In this document: positions 16,548 to 24,582 of the stretch, piece by piece | How positions within the stretch are numbered: position 1 is the first letter of the stretch | Layout: each line of letters opens with the position of its first letter | Assembly (NCBI RefSeq): GCF_000425845.1 | Contig: NZ_KE384465.1 | Location: forward strand, 40,817-85,937 | Direction of reading: 5' to 3' | DNA from: Jeotgalicoccus psychrophilus DSM 19085 | GTDB taxonomy: Bacteria > Bacillota > Bacilli > Staphylococcales > Salinicoccaceae | DNA length: 45,121 nucleotides | Notes under the pieces: model-generated | What the model was told of the DNA's origin: nothing | Database searches by the model: none | What the model saw: the letters and a program-made list of their open reading frames with translations, nothing else | Translations under genes and position numbers: made by a program

Positions 16548-17925
16548 TACAATCACTAGAAAAAAAGAAGAATTTAAGCCGCTTGAAGAAGGTAAAGTAA
16601 GCATGTACGTCTGCGGTCCGACAGTATATAACTATATTCATATCGGCAATGCGCGTCCTGCGATTGCTTTTGATACAGTCCGCCGTTATTTGGAGTATAA
16701 AGGTTATGAAGTGAAGTACGTATCGAATTTTACGGATGTCGACGATAAACTGATTAAAGCATCGAAAGAACTGGGCGAAACAGTACCGGAAATAGCAGAG
16801 CGTTTTATCGAAGCATTTTTCGAAGATACAGGTGCGCTCAATGTTAAAAAAGCAGATGTGCATCCGAGAGTCATGGATCATATGCCGGACATCGTTGAGT
16901 TCATTAAAGTACTTATCGATAAAGGGCATGCTTATGAATCGGCAGGCGATGTATACTTTAAAACACGTTCATTTGACGGTTACGGTAAATTGTCACAGCA
17001 GTCAGTGGACGACTTGAAAATTGGTGCACGTATCGACGCGGGCGAGAAAAAACAGGACCCGCTTGACTTTGCATTGTGGAAACAGGCAAAAGACGGGGAA
17101 ATCAGCTGGGACTCTCCTTGGGGCACAGGCCGTCCGGGCTGGCACATCGAGTGCAGCGTGATGGCACGTGAGCATCTTGGCAATACAATTGATATTCATG
17201 CCGGCGGACAGGACTTAACGTTCCCGCACCATGAAAATGAAATCGCACAGAGTGAATGTATGACAGATGAGACATTTGCGAATTACTGGATGCATAACGG
17301 CTATATTAATATCGATAACACTAAAATGTCGAAGTCACTCGGCAACTTTATTTTAGTGCACGATATTATTAAAGAAGTTGAACCGAACGTGCTCCGCTAC
17401 TTTATGGTGAGCGTGCACTACCGCAATCCGATTAACTATAACCGTGAACTTGTCGACGCGGCGCGCAACGGTCTGATGCGCATTCAAGACAGCTATCACC
17501 AGGCGTCGGAACGACTGGATAAAGCGGTCGGTACAGAAATTGATGATAAGGTGCTTAGTGCAATTGATTTGAATCTTCAGCAGCTTGAAGCGTTTATGGA
17601 TGATGATTTTAATACGGCAAATGCTGTATCGGCGTGGCATGAACTGACAGGCGAACTCAATAAGTACCTGCGTCAGCCGGCGACAGCAAAAGAAGTGCTG
17701 CAGAAATTTATCGAAGCTTTTAAGATTTACTCGGAAATTCTCGGTGTGAACCTGGCCCGAAAAGAGCTGCTGCTGGACGAGGAAATTGAAGCGCTGATTG
17801 AAGAACGTGAAGCGGCGCGTAAAAATAAAGATTTTGCCCGTTCGGATGAAATCCGCGACAGCCTAAAAGCACAAGGCATTGTCTTAGAAGATACTAAAGA
17901 CGGTGTGAGGTTTAAACGTGGATAA
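16531..17925 (+). CDS. cysS: Cysteinyl-tRNA synthetase
   Basis: Charges tRNA-Cys. The 464-aa class I synthetase has HIGN at 37-40 and KMSKS at 265-269. The zinc ligands that select cysteine are C28, C208, H233 and E237, all present at the positions known from the E. coli enzyme. The C-terminal domain (about 320-464) binds the anticodon. The ATG at 16531 lies inside the cysE end, preceded by GAGG, so translation is probably coupled. Control by the upstream T-box closes a feedback loop: this enzyme makes the charged tRNA that the leader senses. It overlaps mrnC by 8 bp. Confidence 0.97.
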   Translation: MVRIYNTITRKKEEFKPLEEGKVSMYVCGPTVYNYIHIGNARPAIAFDTVRRYLEYKGYEVKYVSNFTDVDDKLIKASKELGETVPEIAERFIEAFFEDTGALNVKKADVHPRVMDHMPDIVEFIKVLIDKGHAYESAGDVYFKTRSFDGYGKLSQQSVDDLKIGARIDAGEKKQDPLDFALWKQAKDGEISWDSPWGTGRPGWHIECSVMAREHLGNTIDIHAGGQDLTFPHHENEIAQSECMTDETFANYWMHNGYINIDNTKMSKSLGNFILVHDIIKEVEPNVLRYFMVSVHYRNPINYNRELVDAARNGLMRIQDSYHQASERLDKAVGTEIDDKVLSAIDLNLQQLEAFMDDDFNTANAVSAWHELTGELNKYLRQPATAKEVLQKFIEAFKIYSEILGVNLARKELLLDEEIEALIEEREAARKNKDFARSDEIRDSLKAQGIVLEDTKDGVRFKRG

Positions 17926-18316
17926 TTTTAAACTTGATACGGTACCGTCACTGTCGCTCGCATTTTTAGGAGATGCAGTTTATGCGGTGCATGTCCGTGA
18001 GCATTTAATAAGAAACAAACCGTATTTAAAACCTGATGTGCTGCACAGAGAAGCAAATAAGCTTGTCAGTGCACGTGCGCAGGCAGAAGCGCTGCACTTC
18101 CTCCGAAAGTCGGAACTGCTGACGGAAGAAGAATGGGATATCGCAAAGAAAGCGCGCAACAAGTCGAGTGCGACCCGTGCGAAAAACGCATCGATTAAAG
18201 AGTACCGGGACGCATCCGGACTGGAAGCACTCGTCGGGCATTTATCATTAACGGAGAATGAAACGCGTATTACAGAGCTGATGGCTCATATTATTGAAAA
18301 CGGGAGTGAAGCGTAA
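17918..18316 (+). CDS. mrnC: Mini-ribonuclease III
   Basis: Mini-III trims both ends of the 23S rRNA precursor. The 132-aa protein is an RNase III catalytic domain without the double-stranded RNA-binding domain. [17 protein letters not shown] (15-31) holds the acidic catalytic residue D19, and EALVGHL near 103-109 supplies the second acidic position. The start is GTG at 17918, with GGTGAGG about 8 bases upstream; no in-frame ATG gives the conserved N-terminus. The stop shares a base with the rlmB start (TAATG). Placement after cysS is conserved in Firmicutes. Confidence 0.93.
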   Translation: MDNFKLDTVPSLSLAFLGDAVYAVHVREHLIRNKPYLKPDVLHREANKLVSARAQAEALHFLRKSELLTEEEWDIAKKARNKSSATRAKNASIKEYRDASGLEALVGHLSLTENETRITELMAHIIENGSEA

Positions 18317-19059
18317 TGGAGAGTTCAGTTATAGCAGGACGCCACGCGGTAAAAGAGCTGCTGCGTTCAGGCAGTGATATTAATAAAATTTATATGCAGG
18401 ATACCGTAAATAAAAGCCAGCTGAAAGAAATTTTGGATTTAGCGAAAGAAAAACGCGTTGTCGTGTCAGCAGTACCGAAAAGTAAACTGGACGGTATGAC
18501 GGATGAGCGCCATCAGGGCATCGCTGCAATGGTCAGTGCACATGAATATATGCCGCTCGAAGAATTGCTTTTAAATATTGAAGGCAAGGATGCCAATGTT
18601 ATTATCCTGGACGGTCTGGAAGATCCGCATAACCTCGGTTCTATTTTAAGAACGTGTGATGCAGTCGGGTTCGATGCAGTCATTATTCCAAAACGCCGAT
18701 CAGTGCTGCTGACGGATACAGTCGCTAAAACATCCACTGGTGCGATAGAATATGTACCGGTTGTCAGAGTGACGAACATCAACCAGACAATTGATAAGCT
18801 GAAGGATCATAACTTCTGGGTTATCGGCAGCGATGGTTCCGGTACGCTGGACTACCGTGAGATGAATGCGAAATCAGGAAGCACCGCATTGGTAGTAGGC
18901 AGTGAAGGTGAAGGTATCAGCAAGAAGACGTTGGAAAAATGCGACTTTATGGTTAAAATTCCAATGACCGGTGAAATTACGAGCTTGAATGCTTCGGTTT
19001 CAGCAGCATTGCTGATGTACGAAGTATATCGCCAGCAGAACCCGCTTGGACGTGAGTGA
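18316..19059 (+). CDS. rlmB: TrmH/SpoU-family 23S rRNA ribose methyltransferase (RlmB type)
   Basis: The 247-aa SPOUT methyltransferase probably 2'-O-methylates 23S rRNA. The N-terminal substrate-binding domain (about 1-75) is followed by the knotted domain. LDGLEDPHNLGSILRT is motif 1 with the catalytic arginine and asparagine. VVGSEGEGIS is motif 2, and IPMTGEITSLNASVSAALLMYE is motif 3, which forms the SAM-binding knot. The target G2251 is inferred from RlmB and not visible here. It overlaps mrnC by one base. Its end lies 2 bp before the ATG chosen for the next gene. Confidence 0.92.
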   Translation: MESSVIAGRHAVKELLRSGSDINKIYMQDTVNKSQLKEILDLAKEKRVVVSAVPKSKLDGMTDERHQGIAAMVSAHEYMPLEELLLNIEGKDANVIILDGLEDPHNLGSILRTCDAVGFDAVIIPKRRSVLLTDTVAKTSTGAIEYVPVVRVTNINQTIDKLKDHNFWVIGSDGSGTLDYREMNAKSGSTALVVGSEGEGISKKTLEKCDFMVKIPMTGEITSLNASVSAALLMYEVYRQQNPLGRE

Positions 19060-19061
19060 TT

Positions 19062-19586
19062 ATGCGCAAAAAAAGACGCTTGCTCGTCGTTGACGGTTAT
19101 AATTTAATCGGCGCCAACTCAAGGTTATTTGCAGAGTCTAAAATTTCACTCCAGCTTGCACGGGAGGAAGTGCTGAAAAGACTGAGTGAGTATCAGGCGC
19201 TTCAGAACTATGAAATTATCTGTGTGTTTGATGCATATGAAGTTAAAAGCCAGGAAGCGGTTATCGATTATTACGGCATCACGGTCATTTATACAAAAGA
19301 AAAAGAAACGGCGGATGAATATATTGAGCGTTTTGTTTACGATAACTATCATCCTCATCTGTGCGATATCAGTGTCGTCACGAGTGACCTGACCGAACAG
19401 AATGCAATATTTGCCTACGGCGCCTACCGGATTCCTTCAAGAGAGATGTGGCTGGATCTGGCAGAAGCCGATAAAAATATCAGTGCGCACATTGAGACAA
19501 TAAATGAAAAACTGCCGAGGACAAAATTGGATATCAGTGAAGAAGTACTCGCAAAAATGGAAAAACTGAGACGCGGCGAAAAATGA
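19062..19586 (+). CDS. rae1: YacP-type NYN-domain endoribonuclease (Rae1)
   Basis: The 174-aa protein of the NYN (PIN-like) family is known in B. subtilis as a ribosome-associated endonuclease that cuts mRNA in the A site. It begins LLVVDGYNLIGA, with the first catalytic aspartate. CVFDAYE, ETADEYIERF and VVTSDLTEQ then supply the other acidic residues of the fold. The ATG at 19062 is preferred; a GTG at 19056 would add two residues but overlap the rlmB stop. The ribosome-binding site is weak (GTGAG), so coupling to rlmB is likely. The position between rlmB and sigH is conserved. Function by homology only. Confidence 0.88.
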   Translation: MRKKRRLLVVDGYNLIGANSRLFAESKISLQLAREEVLKRLSEYQALQNYEIICVFDAYEVKSQEAVIDYYGITVIYTKEKETADEYIERFVYDNYHPHLCDISVVTSDLTEQNAIFAYGAYRIPSREMWLDLAEADKNISAHIETINEKLPRTKLDISEEVLAKMEKLRRGEK

Positions 19587-19647
19587 CGCCTTGAACGTCC
19601 GCCTGTTACCTCATATATTAGAAGTAATATAAATGGGAGGCGAGCGG

Positions 19648-20298
19648 ATGTATTCAGTAAAATCATTTTATATTTACGTTAGCGAGCGGCCGGCTGATTA
19701 CGGAAACAATGAAGCGAAACTGGATGCCTATGCGCTGCAAGTGAAAGCGGGGAATTTCGCCGAATTTGATGAAATTGACCGCGAGCTCCGTCCGATCATC
19801 AGAAGAATGACATTTAAATATGATATGAACGAATATGACCGCGAAGACCTGATCCAGGAAATGCTTTTAAGTGCATTGATGCTGTGCTTAAGATTCGATT
19901 ATTCAAAAGGGCATTACGGACATTATGCGCTTCGTTCCATCAGACTGAAAATGTACAGCTGCGTTAATTACTTAAGCGTCTCCCGTCAGATTGAAATTTG
20001 TCCGGAAGAGGTTTATATGCTGGAGCACAGACATGCACTGTCGCATGTTATATTAAAAGAAGCCCAGGAAGAGTATGCAGGAGCGGTCGGCAATTTATCA
20101 AATTTTGAAAAAAGGGTCCTGAAATTATTTATGGGCGGTGCGACTTTTGACGAGATAGGCAGCATTATTAACAAGGAGCCAGAGTCGGTAATCAATACAC
20201 TTTACAGGATTAAATTCAAGTTCAGTTCGGTTGAAGATTTACACGCCGTTATTGACAATGATGCCTTAAGCCGATATAGTATACTAGAATTGAAATGA
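19648..20298 (+). CDS. sigH: Sigma-70 family factor, SigH type
   Basis: A 216-aa alternative sigma factor at the place of sigH. Region 2 has the helix with [12 protein letters not shown] (core and -10 recognition). The C-terminal region 4 has [40 protein letters not shown], a helix-turn-helix for the -35. SigH of Bacillus drives early sporulation; in Staphylococcus it drives competence genes. The ATG at 19648 is chosen because GGGAGG (19635-19640) lies 7 bases upstream; the ATG at 19633 would overlap that site. The protein is quite divergent from B. subtilis SigH, as staphylococcal versions are. A 61-bp gap separates it from rae1. Confidence 0.85.
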   Translation: MYSVKSFYIYVSERPADYGNNEAKLDAYALQVKAGNFAEFDEIDRELRPIIRRMTFKYDMNEYDREDLIQEMLLSALMLCLRFDYSKGHYGHYALRSIRLKMYSCVNYLSVSRQIEICPEEVYMLEHRHALSHVILKEAQEEYAGAVGNLSNFEKRVLKLFMGGATFDEIGSIINKEPESVINTLYRIKFKFSSVEDLHAVIDNDALSRYSILELK

Positions 20299-20308
20299 GG
20301 ATTTTAAG

Positions 20309-20446
20309 ATGAAAATTGCTCTTATATGCAGTGACTGCGGCTCGCGTAATTATTCATTGAACAAGCCGGTTCACAACGAAAGACTCGTCATGAAAAAACA
20401 TTGTCCAAAATGCAATAAGCATACCACGCATAAAAGTTCTATATAG
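20309..20446 (+). CDS. rpmG: Ribosomal protein L33 (zinc form)
   Basis: A 45-aa protein, [19 protein letters not shown] at its start, with zinc ligands C7, C10, C32 and C35. This is the C+ type of L33, in contrast to the cysteine-free paralogue made under zinc shortage in some Firmicutes. It sits 10 bp after sigH and 17 bp before secE, the conserved order. ATGAGG upstream serves as a modest ribosome-binding site. Confidence 0.93.
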   Translation: MKIALICSDCGSRNYSLNKPVHNERLVMKKHCPKCNKHTTHKSSI

Positions 20447-20463
20447 TTCAGGGGGAACGGTTG

Positions 20464-20640
20464 ATGAATAATAATAAGAACTTCTTCCAAAATGTAGTTA
20501 GCGAGATGAAGAAAGTCAGCTGGCCGACAGGGCAGGAAGTAGTCCGTTATACGACGACAGTAGTACTTACTGTAGTATTTTTCTTAGCATTTTTCTACGT
20601 GCTGGATATTGGTATTACAGCACTAATTGATTTTATGTAA
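20464..20640 (+). CDS. secE: SecE, preprotein translocase subunit
   Basis: The 58-aa short Firmicute SecE holds the SecY channel together. [20 protein letters not shown] (6-25) is the amphipathic helix with the family's KKVxWP motif. It is followed by one transmembrane helix (about 32-55). The start has AGGGGG upstream; a TTG three bases before the ATG is a possible alternative. nusG follows after 18 bp, the usual arrangement. Confidence 0.94.
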   Translation: MNNNKNFFQNVVSEMKKVSWPTGQEVVRYTTTVVLTVVFFLAFFYVLDIGITALIDFM

Positions 20641-20658
20641 ATTTAAAGGAGCGGTAAA

Positions 20659-21198
20659 ATGTCTCTAGACAAGCATTGGTATGCAGTACATACCTATTCA
20701 GGCTATGAAAACAAAGTAAAGGCAAACCTAGAGGCGCGCCTTGAGTCGATGAATATGCAGGATTTAATTTTCCGCGTAGTCATCCCTGAAGAAGAGGAAA
20801 CAACGATTAAAGACGGGAAAAAGAAAACGGCAATGAAGAAAACATTTCCGGGCTATGTACTCGTTGAATTAGTAATGACAGATGAATCATGGTACGTAGT
20901 CCGCAACACGCCGGGCGTTACCGGATTTGTCGGTTCACAGGGAGCGGGCAGCAAGCCGAACCCGCTACTGCCGGATGAAGTTAAATTTATCCTGCGCCAG
21001 ATGGGTATGTCAGAGAAAATTGTTGATGTTGAAGTTGCTGTCGGCGAATCAATCAATATTATCGCAGGTCCATTTAATAACCAGAGCGGTGTAATTGAAT
21101 CAATCGATGAGGAACGCTACAAGCTTACAGTACTCGTTGAGATGTTCGGACGCGAAACACCGGTTGAAGTTGAATTCGATCAAATCGAAAAACTTTAA
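20659..21198 (+). CDS. nusG: Transcription termination/antitermination protein NusG
   Basis: The 179-aa elongation factor binds RNA polymerase and links it to the ribosome or Rho. The NGN domain (about 1-115) begins KHWYAVHTYSGYENKVK and includes FPGYVLVE. The C-terminal KOW domain (about 125-179) has GPFNNQSGVIESID. AAAGGAG precedes the ATG. A new promoter starts just after the gene (21207), so the L11 genes are transcribed separately as well as by read-through. Confidence 0.97.
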   Translation: MSLDKHWYAVHTYSGYENKVKANLEARLESMNMQDLIFRVVIPEEEETTIKDGKKKTAMKKTFPGYVLVELVMTDESWYVVRNTPGVTGFVGSQGAGSKPNPLLPDEVKFILRQMGMSEKIVDVEVAVGESINIIAGPFNNQSGVIESIDEERYKLTVLVEMFGRETPVEVEFDQIEKL

Positions 21199-21206
21199 TT
21201 CTTTTA

Positions 21207-21236
21207 TTGAAAAATGTAACTAATATATGCTATACT
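21207..21236 (+). promoter_or_regulatory. Promoter of rplK-rplA
   Basis: TTGAAA (21207-21212) and TATACT (21231-21236) with an 18-bp spacer, directly after nusG. The transcript would have a leader of about 105 nt. Confidence 0.7.
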
Positions 21237-21286
21237 TTCAAGGTCGCAAATTTGCGGCCATCTTTGTTTATGTATACAGATGAAGA

Positions 21287-21320
21287 GTGGGAGGATGAAA
21301 TCTAAACATCCTGTGACCAC
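21287..21320 (+). promoter_or_regulatory. Candidate L1-binding leader element before rplK
   Basis: GTGG (21287-21290) pairs with CCAC (21317-21320), and GGAT (21293-21296) with ATCC (21308-21311), separated by an asymmetric internal loop. A similar GTGGGAGGAT...CCAC stretch lies before rplA. L1 binds such stem-internal-loop sites in rRNA and in its own mRNA; assignment here is inference. Confidence 0.45.
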
Positions 21321-21347
21321 ATCACGATTATGAGGAGGTGCAACATC

Positions 21348-21773
21348 GTGGCTAAAAAAGTTATTAATGTTGTGAAATTGCAAATTCCTGCAGGCAAGGC
21401 GAACCCGGCACCACCGGTAGGTCCAGCACTAGGTCAAGCAGGCGTAAATATCATGGGATTCTGTAAAGAATTCAACGCACGTACACAAGAGCAGGCAGGT
21501 CTTATTATTCCTGTTGAGATCTCTGTATTTGAAGATCGCTCATTCACATTTATTACAAAAACTCCACCGGCAGCTGTTCTTCTTAAGAAAGCGGCTAACA
21601 CTGAGAAGGGTTCTGGCGAACCTAACAAAAACAAGGTGGCAACTGTTACAGCGGCACAAGTTCGTGAAATCGCTGAAACAAAAATGGAAGACTTAAACGC
21701 AGCATCAGTAGACGCAGCAGTAAGAATGGTAGAAGGTACAGCTAGAAGCATGGGCTTCACTGTCGAAAAATAA
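21348..21773 (+). CDS. rplK: Ribosomal protein L11
   Basis: A 141-aa protein of the GTPase-associated centre of the 50S subunit. It has the proline-rich N-terminal domain [20 protein letters not shown] and the C-terminal rRNA-binding domain ending [14 protein letters not shown]. The start is GTG at 21348 behind GAGGAGGTG; an upstream ATG at 21330 would add six residues and place the ribosome-binding site inside the gene. The GTG start gives the conserved MAKKV N-terminus. Confidence 0.96.
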   Translation: MAKKVINVVKLQIPAGKANPAPPVGPALGQAGVNIMGFCKEFNARTQEQAGLIIPVEISVFEDRSFTFITKTPPAAVLLKKAANTEKGSGEPNKNKVATVTAAQVREIAETKMEDLNAASVDAAVRMVEGTARSMGFTVEK

Positions 21774-21792
21774 ATTAAGTATTAATACGGTC

Positions 21793-21820
21793 GTGGGAGG
21801 ATTAACCCCGCTATAACCAC
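21793..21820 (+). promoter_or_regulatory. Second candidate L1-binding element before rplA
   Basis: GTGGGAGGATTAACC...ATAACCAC (21793-21820) repeats the GTGGGAGGAT / CCAC layout found at 21287-21320 and ends just before AAGGAGG of rplA. It may allow translational feedback by L1. Confidence 0.4.
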
Positions 21821-21834
21821 AAGGAGGAATATAT

Positions 21835-22533
21835 ATGGCTAAGAGAGGTAAAAAGTATCAAGCTGCTCTAGAGAAGTTTGATCACAACTCTACATTCTCA
21901 ATTGAAGAAGCAATTAAACTTGCTAAAGAAACGCATGTTGCCAACTTTGATGCTTCAGTTGAAGTAGCATTCCGTCTAGGTATTGATACACGTAAAAATG
22001 ATCAGCAGATCCGTGGAGCACTAGTGTTGCCGCATGGTACTGGTAAGTCACAGCGTGTATTAGTATTTGCTAAAGGCGAAAAAGCTAAAGAAGCAGAAGC
22101 TGCTGGCGCAGATTTCGTAGGCGAAGCAGAATTAGCACAGAAAATTAACGGTGGATGGTTTGATTTCGATGTAATCGTTGCAACACCGGACATGATGGGC
22201 GAAGTTGGTAAATTAGGACGCGTACTTGGACCTAAAGGACTAATGCCAAACCCGAAAACTGGTACAGTAACTATGGATGTAACTAAAGCAGTTCAGGAAA
22301 TCAAAGCTGGTAAAGTTGAATACCGCGCTGAAAAAGCTGGTATTATTCATGTTGGAATCGGTAAAGTTTCATTTACTGAAGAACAGCTTGTAGAAAACTT
22401 TAAAGCAATTCACGATGCTCTTGATAAAGCTAAACCTGCATCATCTAAAGGTGTTTACTTCAAATCAGTAACAGTTTCAAGCACTATGGGCCCTGGAATT
22501 ACAGTTGACCCAAGCGCAGTAAGAACTGTATAA
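21835..22533 (+). CDS. rplA: Ribosomal protein L1
   Basis: The 232-aa protein forms the L1 stalk, which moves deacylated tRNA from the E site. Typical segments are [37 protein letters not shown] and [21 protein letters not shown]. In many bacteria L1 also represses its own operon by binding the mRNA, consistent with the repeated leader elements before rplK and rplA. The AAGGAGG ribosome-binding site is strong. Length matches S. aureus L1 (230). Confidence 0.97.
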   Translation: MAKRGKKYQAALEKFDHNSTFSIEEAIKLAKETHVANFDASVEVAFRLGIDTRKNDQQIRGALVLPHGTGKSQRVLVFAKGEKAKEAEAAGADFVGEAELAQKINGGWFDFDVIVATPDMMGEVGKLGRVLGPKGLMPNPKTGTVTMDVTKAVQEIKAGKVEYRAEKAGIIHVGIGKVSFTEEQLVENFKAIHDALDKAKPASSKGVYFKSVTVSSTMGPGITVDPSAVRTV

Positions 22534-22541
22534 AATAAATA

Positions 22542-22720
22542 TTGACAAGTGTAGATATATCGGTTATATTTACACTTGTAAATTTTAAAGATTACCTAAG
22601 ACAGCAGGAGCTGAACACAACAGCTTAATAACTATCCTGCCGAGGCAAATAAAAATGACTTGAATGATATTCATATAAATTCAAGCACTTTTTGCCGCAG
22701 GTAAAAGGTGCTTTTTTATT
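22542..22720 (+). promoter_or_regulatory. Promoter and L10 leader of rplJ-rplL
   Basis: TTGACA (22542-22547) and TATATT (22565-22570), 17 bp apart, start a leader of about 170 nt. The leader has the layout of the ribosomal L10 leader: CAGCAGGAGCTG... paired with ...CCTGCCGAGGC, then an AAGCACTTTT...AAAAGGTGCTTTTTT terminator hairpin (22684-22717). The L10-L12 complex binding this leader to cause termination is established for Firmicutes. Confidence 0.8.
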
Positions 22721-22750
22721 TGCACCAAAAAATAATGGAGGTGTAACTAC

Positions 22751-23257
22751 ATGTCAAACGTGATTGAACAAAAACAACAGCACGTTGAAGTAATTTCAGA
22801 ACAGCTTAAAAACTCTGTATCTACAGTATTAGTAGACTACCGCGGTTTAAAAGTTTCTGAAGTAACTGAACTACGTAAGCAATTACGTGATGCTGGAATT
22901 GAATTCAAAGTTTACAAAAACACGATGGTTCGCCGCGCTGCGGATTCACAAGGCTTATCTGAGCTTAATGAATACCTAGTTGGGCCGAGTGCGATTGCAT
23001 TTTCTAACGAAGATGTTATCATGCCTGCTAAAATCATCCACGAATTCTCTAAAAAACACGAAGCTTTAGAAATTAAAGCGGGCGTTATCGAAGGTAGTTT
23101 CGTACCGGCGGAAGATGTTAGATCAATTGCATCTCTACCATCAAGAGACGGATTACTTTCTATGCTGTTATCAGTATTACAAGCACCAGTACGCAACTTC
23201 GCATATGCGGTTAAAGCTATCGGTGAAGAAAAAGAAAAAGAAAACGGCGAAGCTTAA
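22751..23257 (+). CDS. rplJ: Ribosomal protein L10
   Basis: The 168-aa base of the L12 stalk. The N-terminal rRNA-binding domain contains [18 protein letters not shown] and the family's YKNTMVRRA. The C-terminal helix (about 135-160) binds L12 dimers. ATGGAGGTG precedes the start. It is co-transcribed with rplL, 47 bp downstream, under the L10 leader. Confidence 0.97.
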   Translation: MSNVIEQKQQHVEVISEQLKNSVSTVLVDYRGLKVSEVTELRKQLRDAGIEFKVYKNTMVRRAADSQGLSELNEYLVGPSAIAFSNEDVIMPAKIIHEFSKKHEALEIKAGVIEGSFVPAEDVRSIASLPSRDGLLSMLLSVLQAPVRNFAYAVKAIGEEKEKENGEA

Positions 23258-23304
23258 ATTATAAGTGCGCTTAAAAACAACTAAAAAAATGGAGGAATAT
23301 TATT

Positions 23305-23670
23305 ATGGCTAACAATGAACAAATCATTGAAAGTATTAAAGAAATGTCAGTTTTAGAATTAAACGACTTAGTTAAAGCGATCGAAGAAGAATTTGGCGTA
23401 ACAGCTGCTGCTCCTGTAGCTGCTGGTGGTGGCGGAGAAGCTGCTGCTGCTGAAGAAAAAACTGAATTTGATGTAGAACTTACATCTGCAGGTTCATCTA
23501 AGATTAAAGTAATCAAAGTAGTTCGCGAAGCTACTGGTCTTGGTCTTAAAGATGCTAAAGAGTTAGTTGATGGCGCTCCTAAAGTTATCAAAGAAGGTCT
23601 TTCTAAAGAAGACGCTGAAGCTCTTAAAGCTCAACTTGAAGAAGTTGGCGCTGGCGTAGAAGTTAAGTAG
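23305..23670 (+). CDS. rplL: Ribosomal protein L7/L12
   Basis: The 121-aa stalk protein recruits translation GTPases such as the EF-G and EF-Tu encoded further on. The N-terminal dimerisation domain (1-33), an Ala/Gly-rich hinge (about 34-52) and the C-terminal domain KTEFDVEL...[20 protein letters not shown] are all present. Codon use is strongly biased, as expected for high expression. A terminator follows 24 bp after the stop. Confidence 0.97.
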   Translation: MANNEQIIESIKEMSVLELNDLVKAIEEEFGVTAAAPVAAGGGGEAAAAEEKTEFDVELTSAGSSKIKVIKVVREATGLGLKDAKELVDGAPKVIKEGLSKEDAEALKAQLEEVGAGVEVK

Positions 23671-23693
23671 TCTATATAAATTTTGACGCAAAA

Positions 23694-23730
23694 AGTTCCC
23701 GTAAACATAAGTTTATCGGGGGCTTTTTTA
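23694..23730 (+). terminator. Terminator after rplL
   Basis: CCCGTAAAC (23698-23706) pairs with GTTTATCGGG (23711-23720, one bulge) around ATAA, followed by a T-run (23724-23729). Confidence 0.75.
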
Positions 23731-23758
23731 GTTACTTTTACCGATTGGGGGAGATTTA

Positions 23759-24346
23759 ATGTCTCACTATTTCACTACAGATAATACACCGCATGAGTTC
23801 AGCGAAATAAAGTTCAGTTTCAACGATCATGTCTACCGCTTTAAAACGGATCGCGGCGTATTTTCCAAAAATCAGATTGATTATGGTACTGAAGTATTAA
23901 TCAGAACTGTATTTTCGGAATTTAAAGGTTCCGGTGATTTAATAGATATGGGTGCGGGCTACGGGCCGATCGGCACCGTACTTGGCAAAGAACTCGGACT
24001 CCGTCCGGTAATGGTCGAAGTTAATGAAGATGCGATACAATTATCCATTGAAAATACGCGCCGGGAAAAAGTGAATGCCGACGTGCTCGACCGGGAAAGT
24101 TATGAAGATATGCCCTTTAATGTATCGTTATATGTTACAAATCCGCCATTTAGAGCGGGTAAAGATACAGTTCTCGATATGCTGAATGATGGTTTTAAAC
24201 GCCTTGATTTAAAGGGTGAGTTTTATATGGTTGTGCAGAAGAAACAGGGCATGGCTTCTTATAAAAAACATTTAAAATCACTGTTTGGAAATGTTGAAAT
24301 CGCCTCAAAAGATAGAGGTTATTATATCTTAAAAAGCACTAAATAA
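23759..24346 (+). CDS. rsmC: RsmC-like class I methyltransferase (YbxB)
   Basis: The 195-aa SAM-dependent methyltransferase is related to RsmC, which methylates G1207 of 16S rRNA in E. coli. DMGAGYGPIGTVLGKEL (about 62-78) is the SAM-binding loop and TNPPFRAG (about 128-135) is the NPPF catalytic motif of N-methyltransferases. It corresponds to the C-terminal catalytic half of E. coli RsmC only, which is normal for Firmicutes. GGGGGAG precedes the start. The position between rplL and rpoB matches ybxB of Bacillus. Exact target is inferred. Confidence 0.88.
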   Translation: MSHYFTTDNTPHEFSEIKFSFNDHVYRFKTDRGVFSKNQIDYGTEVLIRTVFSEFKGSGDLIDMGAGYGPIGTVLGKELGLRPVMVEVNEDAIQLSIENTRREKVNADVLDRESYEDMPFNVSLYVTNPPFRAGKDTVLDMLNDGFKRLDLKGEFYMVVQKKQGMASYKKHLKSLFGNVEIASKDRGYYILKSTK

Positions 24347-24365
24347 AAGAAATTATATATTTGAC

Positions 24366-24395
24366 TTGACAAATTGTATATGTTATTCTTATAGA
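24366..24395 (+). promoter_or_regulatory. Promoter of rpoB-rpoC
   Basis: TTGACA (24366-24371) and TATAGA (24390-24395) with 18 bp between, in the 224-bp gap after rsmC. The leader before rpoB is about 180 nt. Confidence 0.75.
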
Positions 24396-24475
24396 ATGTT
24401 AAATTAATATCAATAAGTATGTACTTTTCTGTGCAGCTGTTGAATGGCGCATTTTATACGAATGTCCAGTTTAAT

Positions 24476-24520
24476 AGGAAATGGAGTTGAATACGATTCC
24501 GTTTTCTTTTTGTCTTTTGG
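24476..24520 (+). promoter_or_regulatory. Terminator-like hairpin in the rpoB leader
   Basis: A 12-bp stem (24476-24487 with 24496-24507, several G-U pairs) with an 8-nt loop is followed by TTTTTGTCTTTT. GTCCA (24464-24468) and TGGAC (24518-24522) can close it from outside. It looks like an attenuator 60 nt before rpoB. No ligand or regulator is known to me. Confidence 0.5.
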
Positions 24521-24582
24521 ACTGTTCCGCTGTTAAGCGTCCATTATAGTTTACGCAAATATTATTAGGGGTGAATCTGTCG

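Noticed and set aside
23759-24346. Truncated RsmC
   Set aside because: It matches only the C-terminal half of E. coli RsmC, but this single-domain length is standard in Firmicutes.
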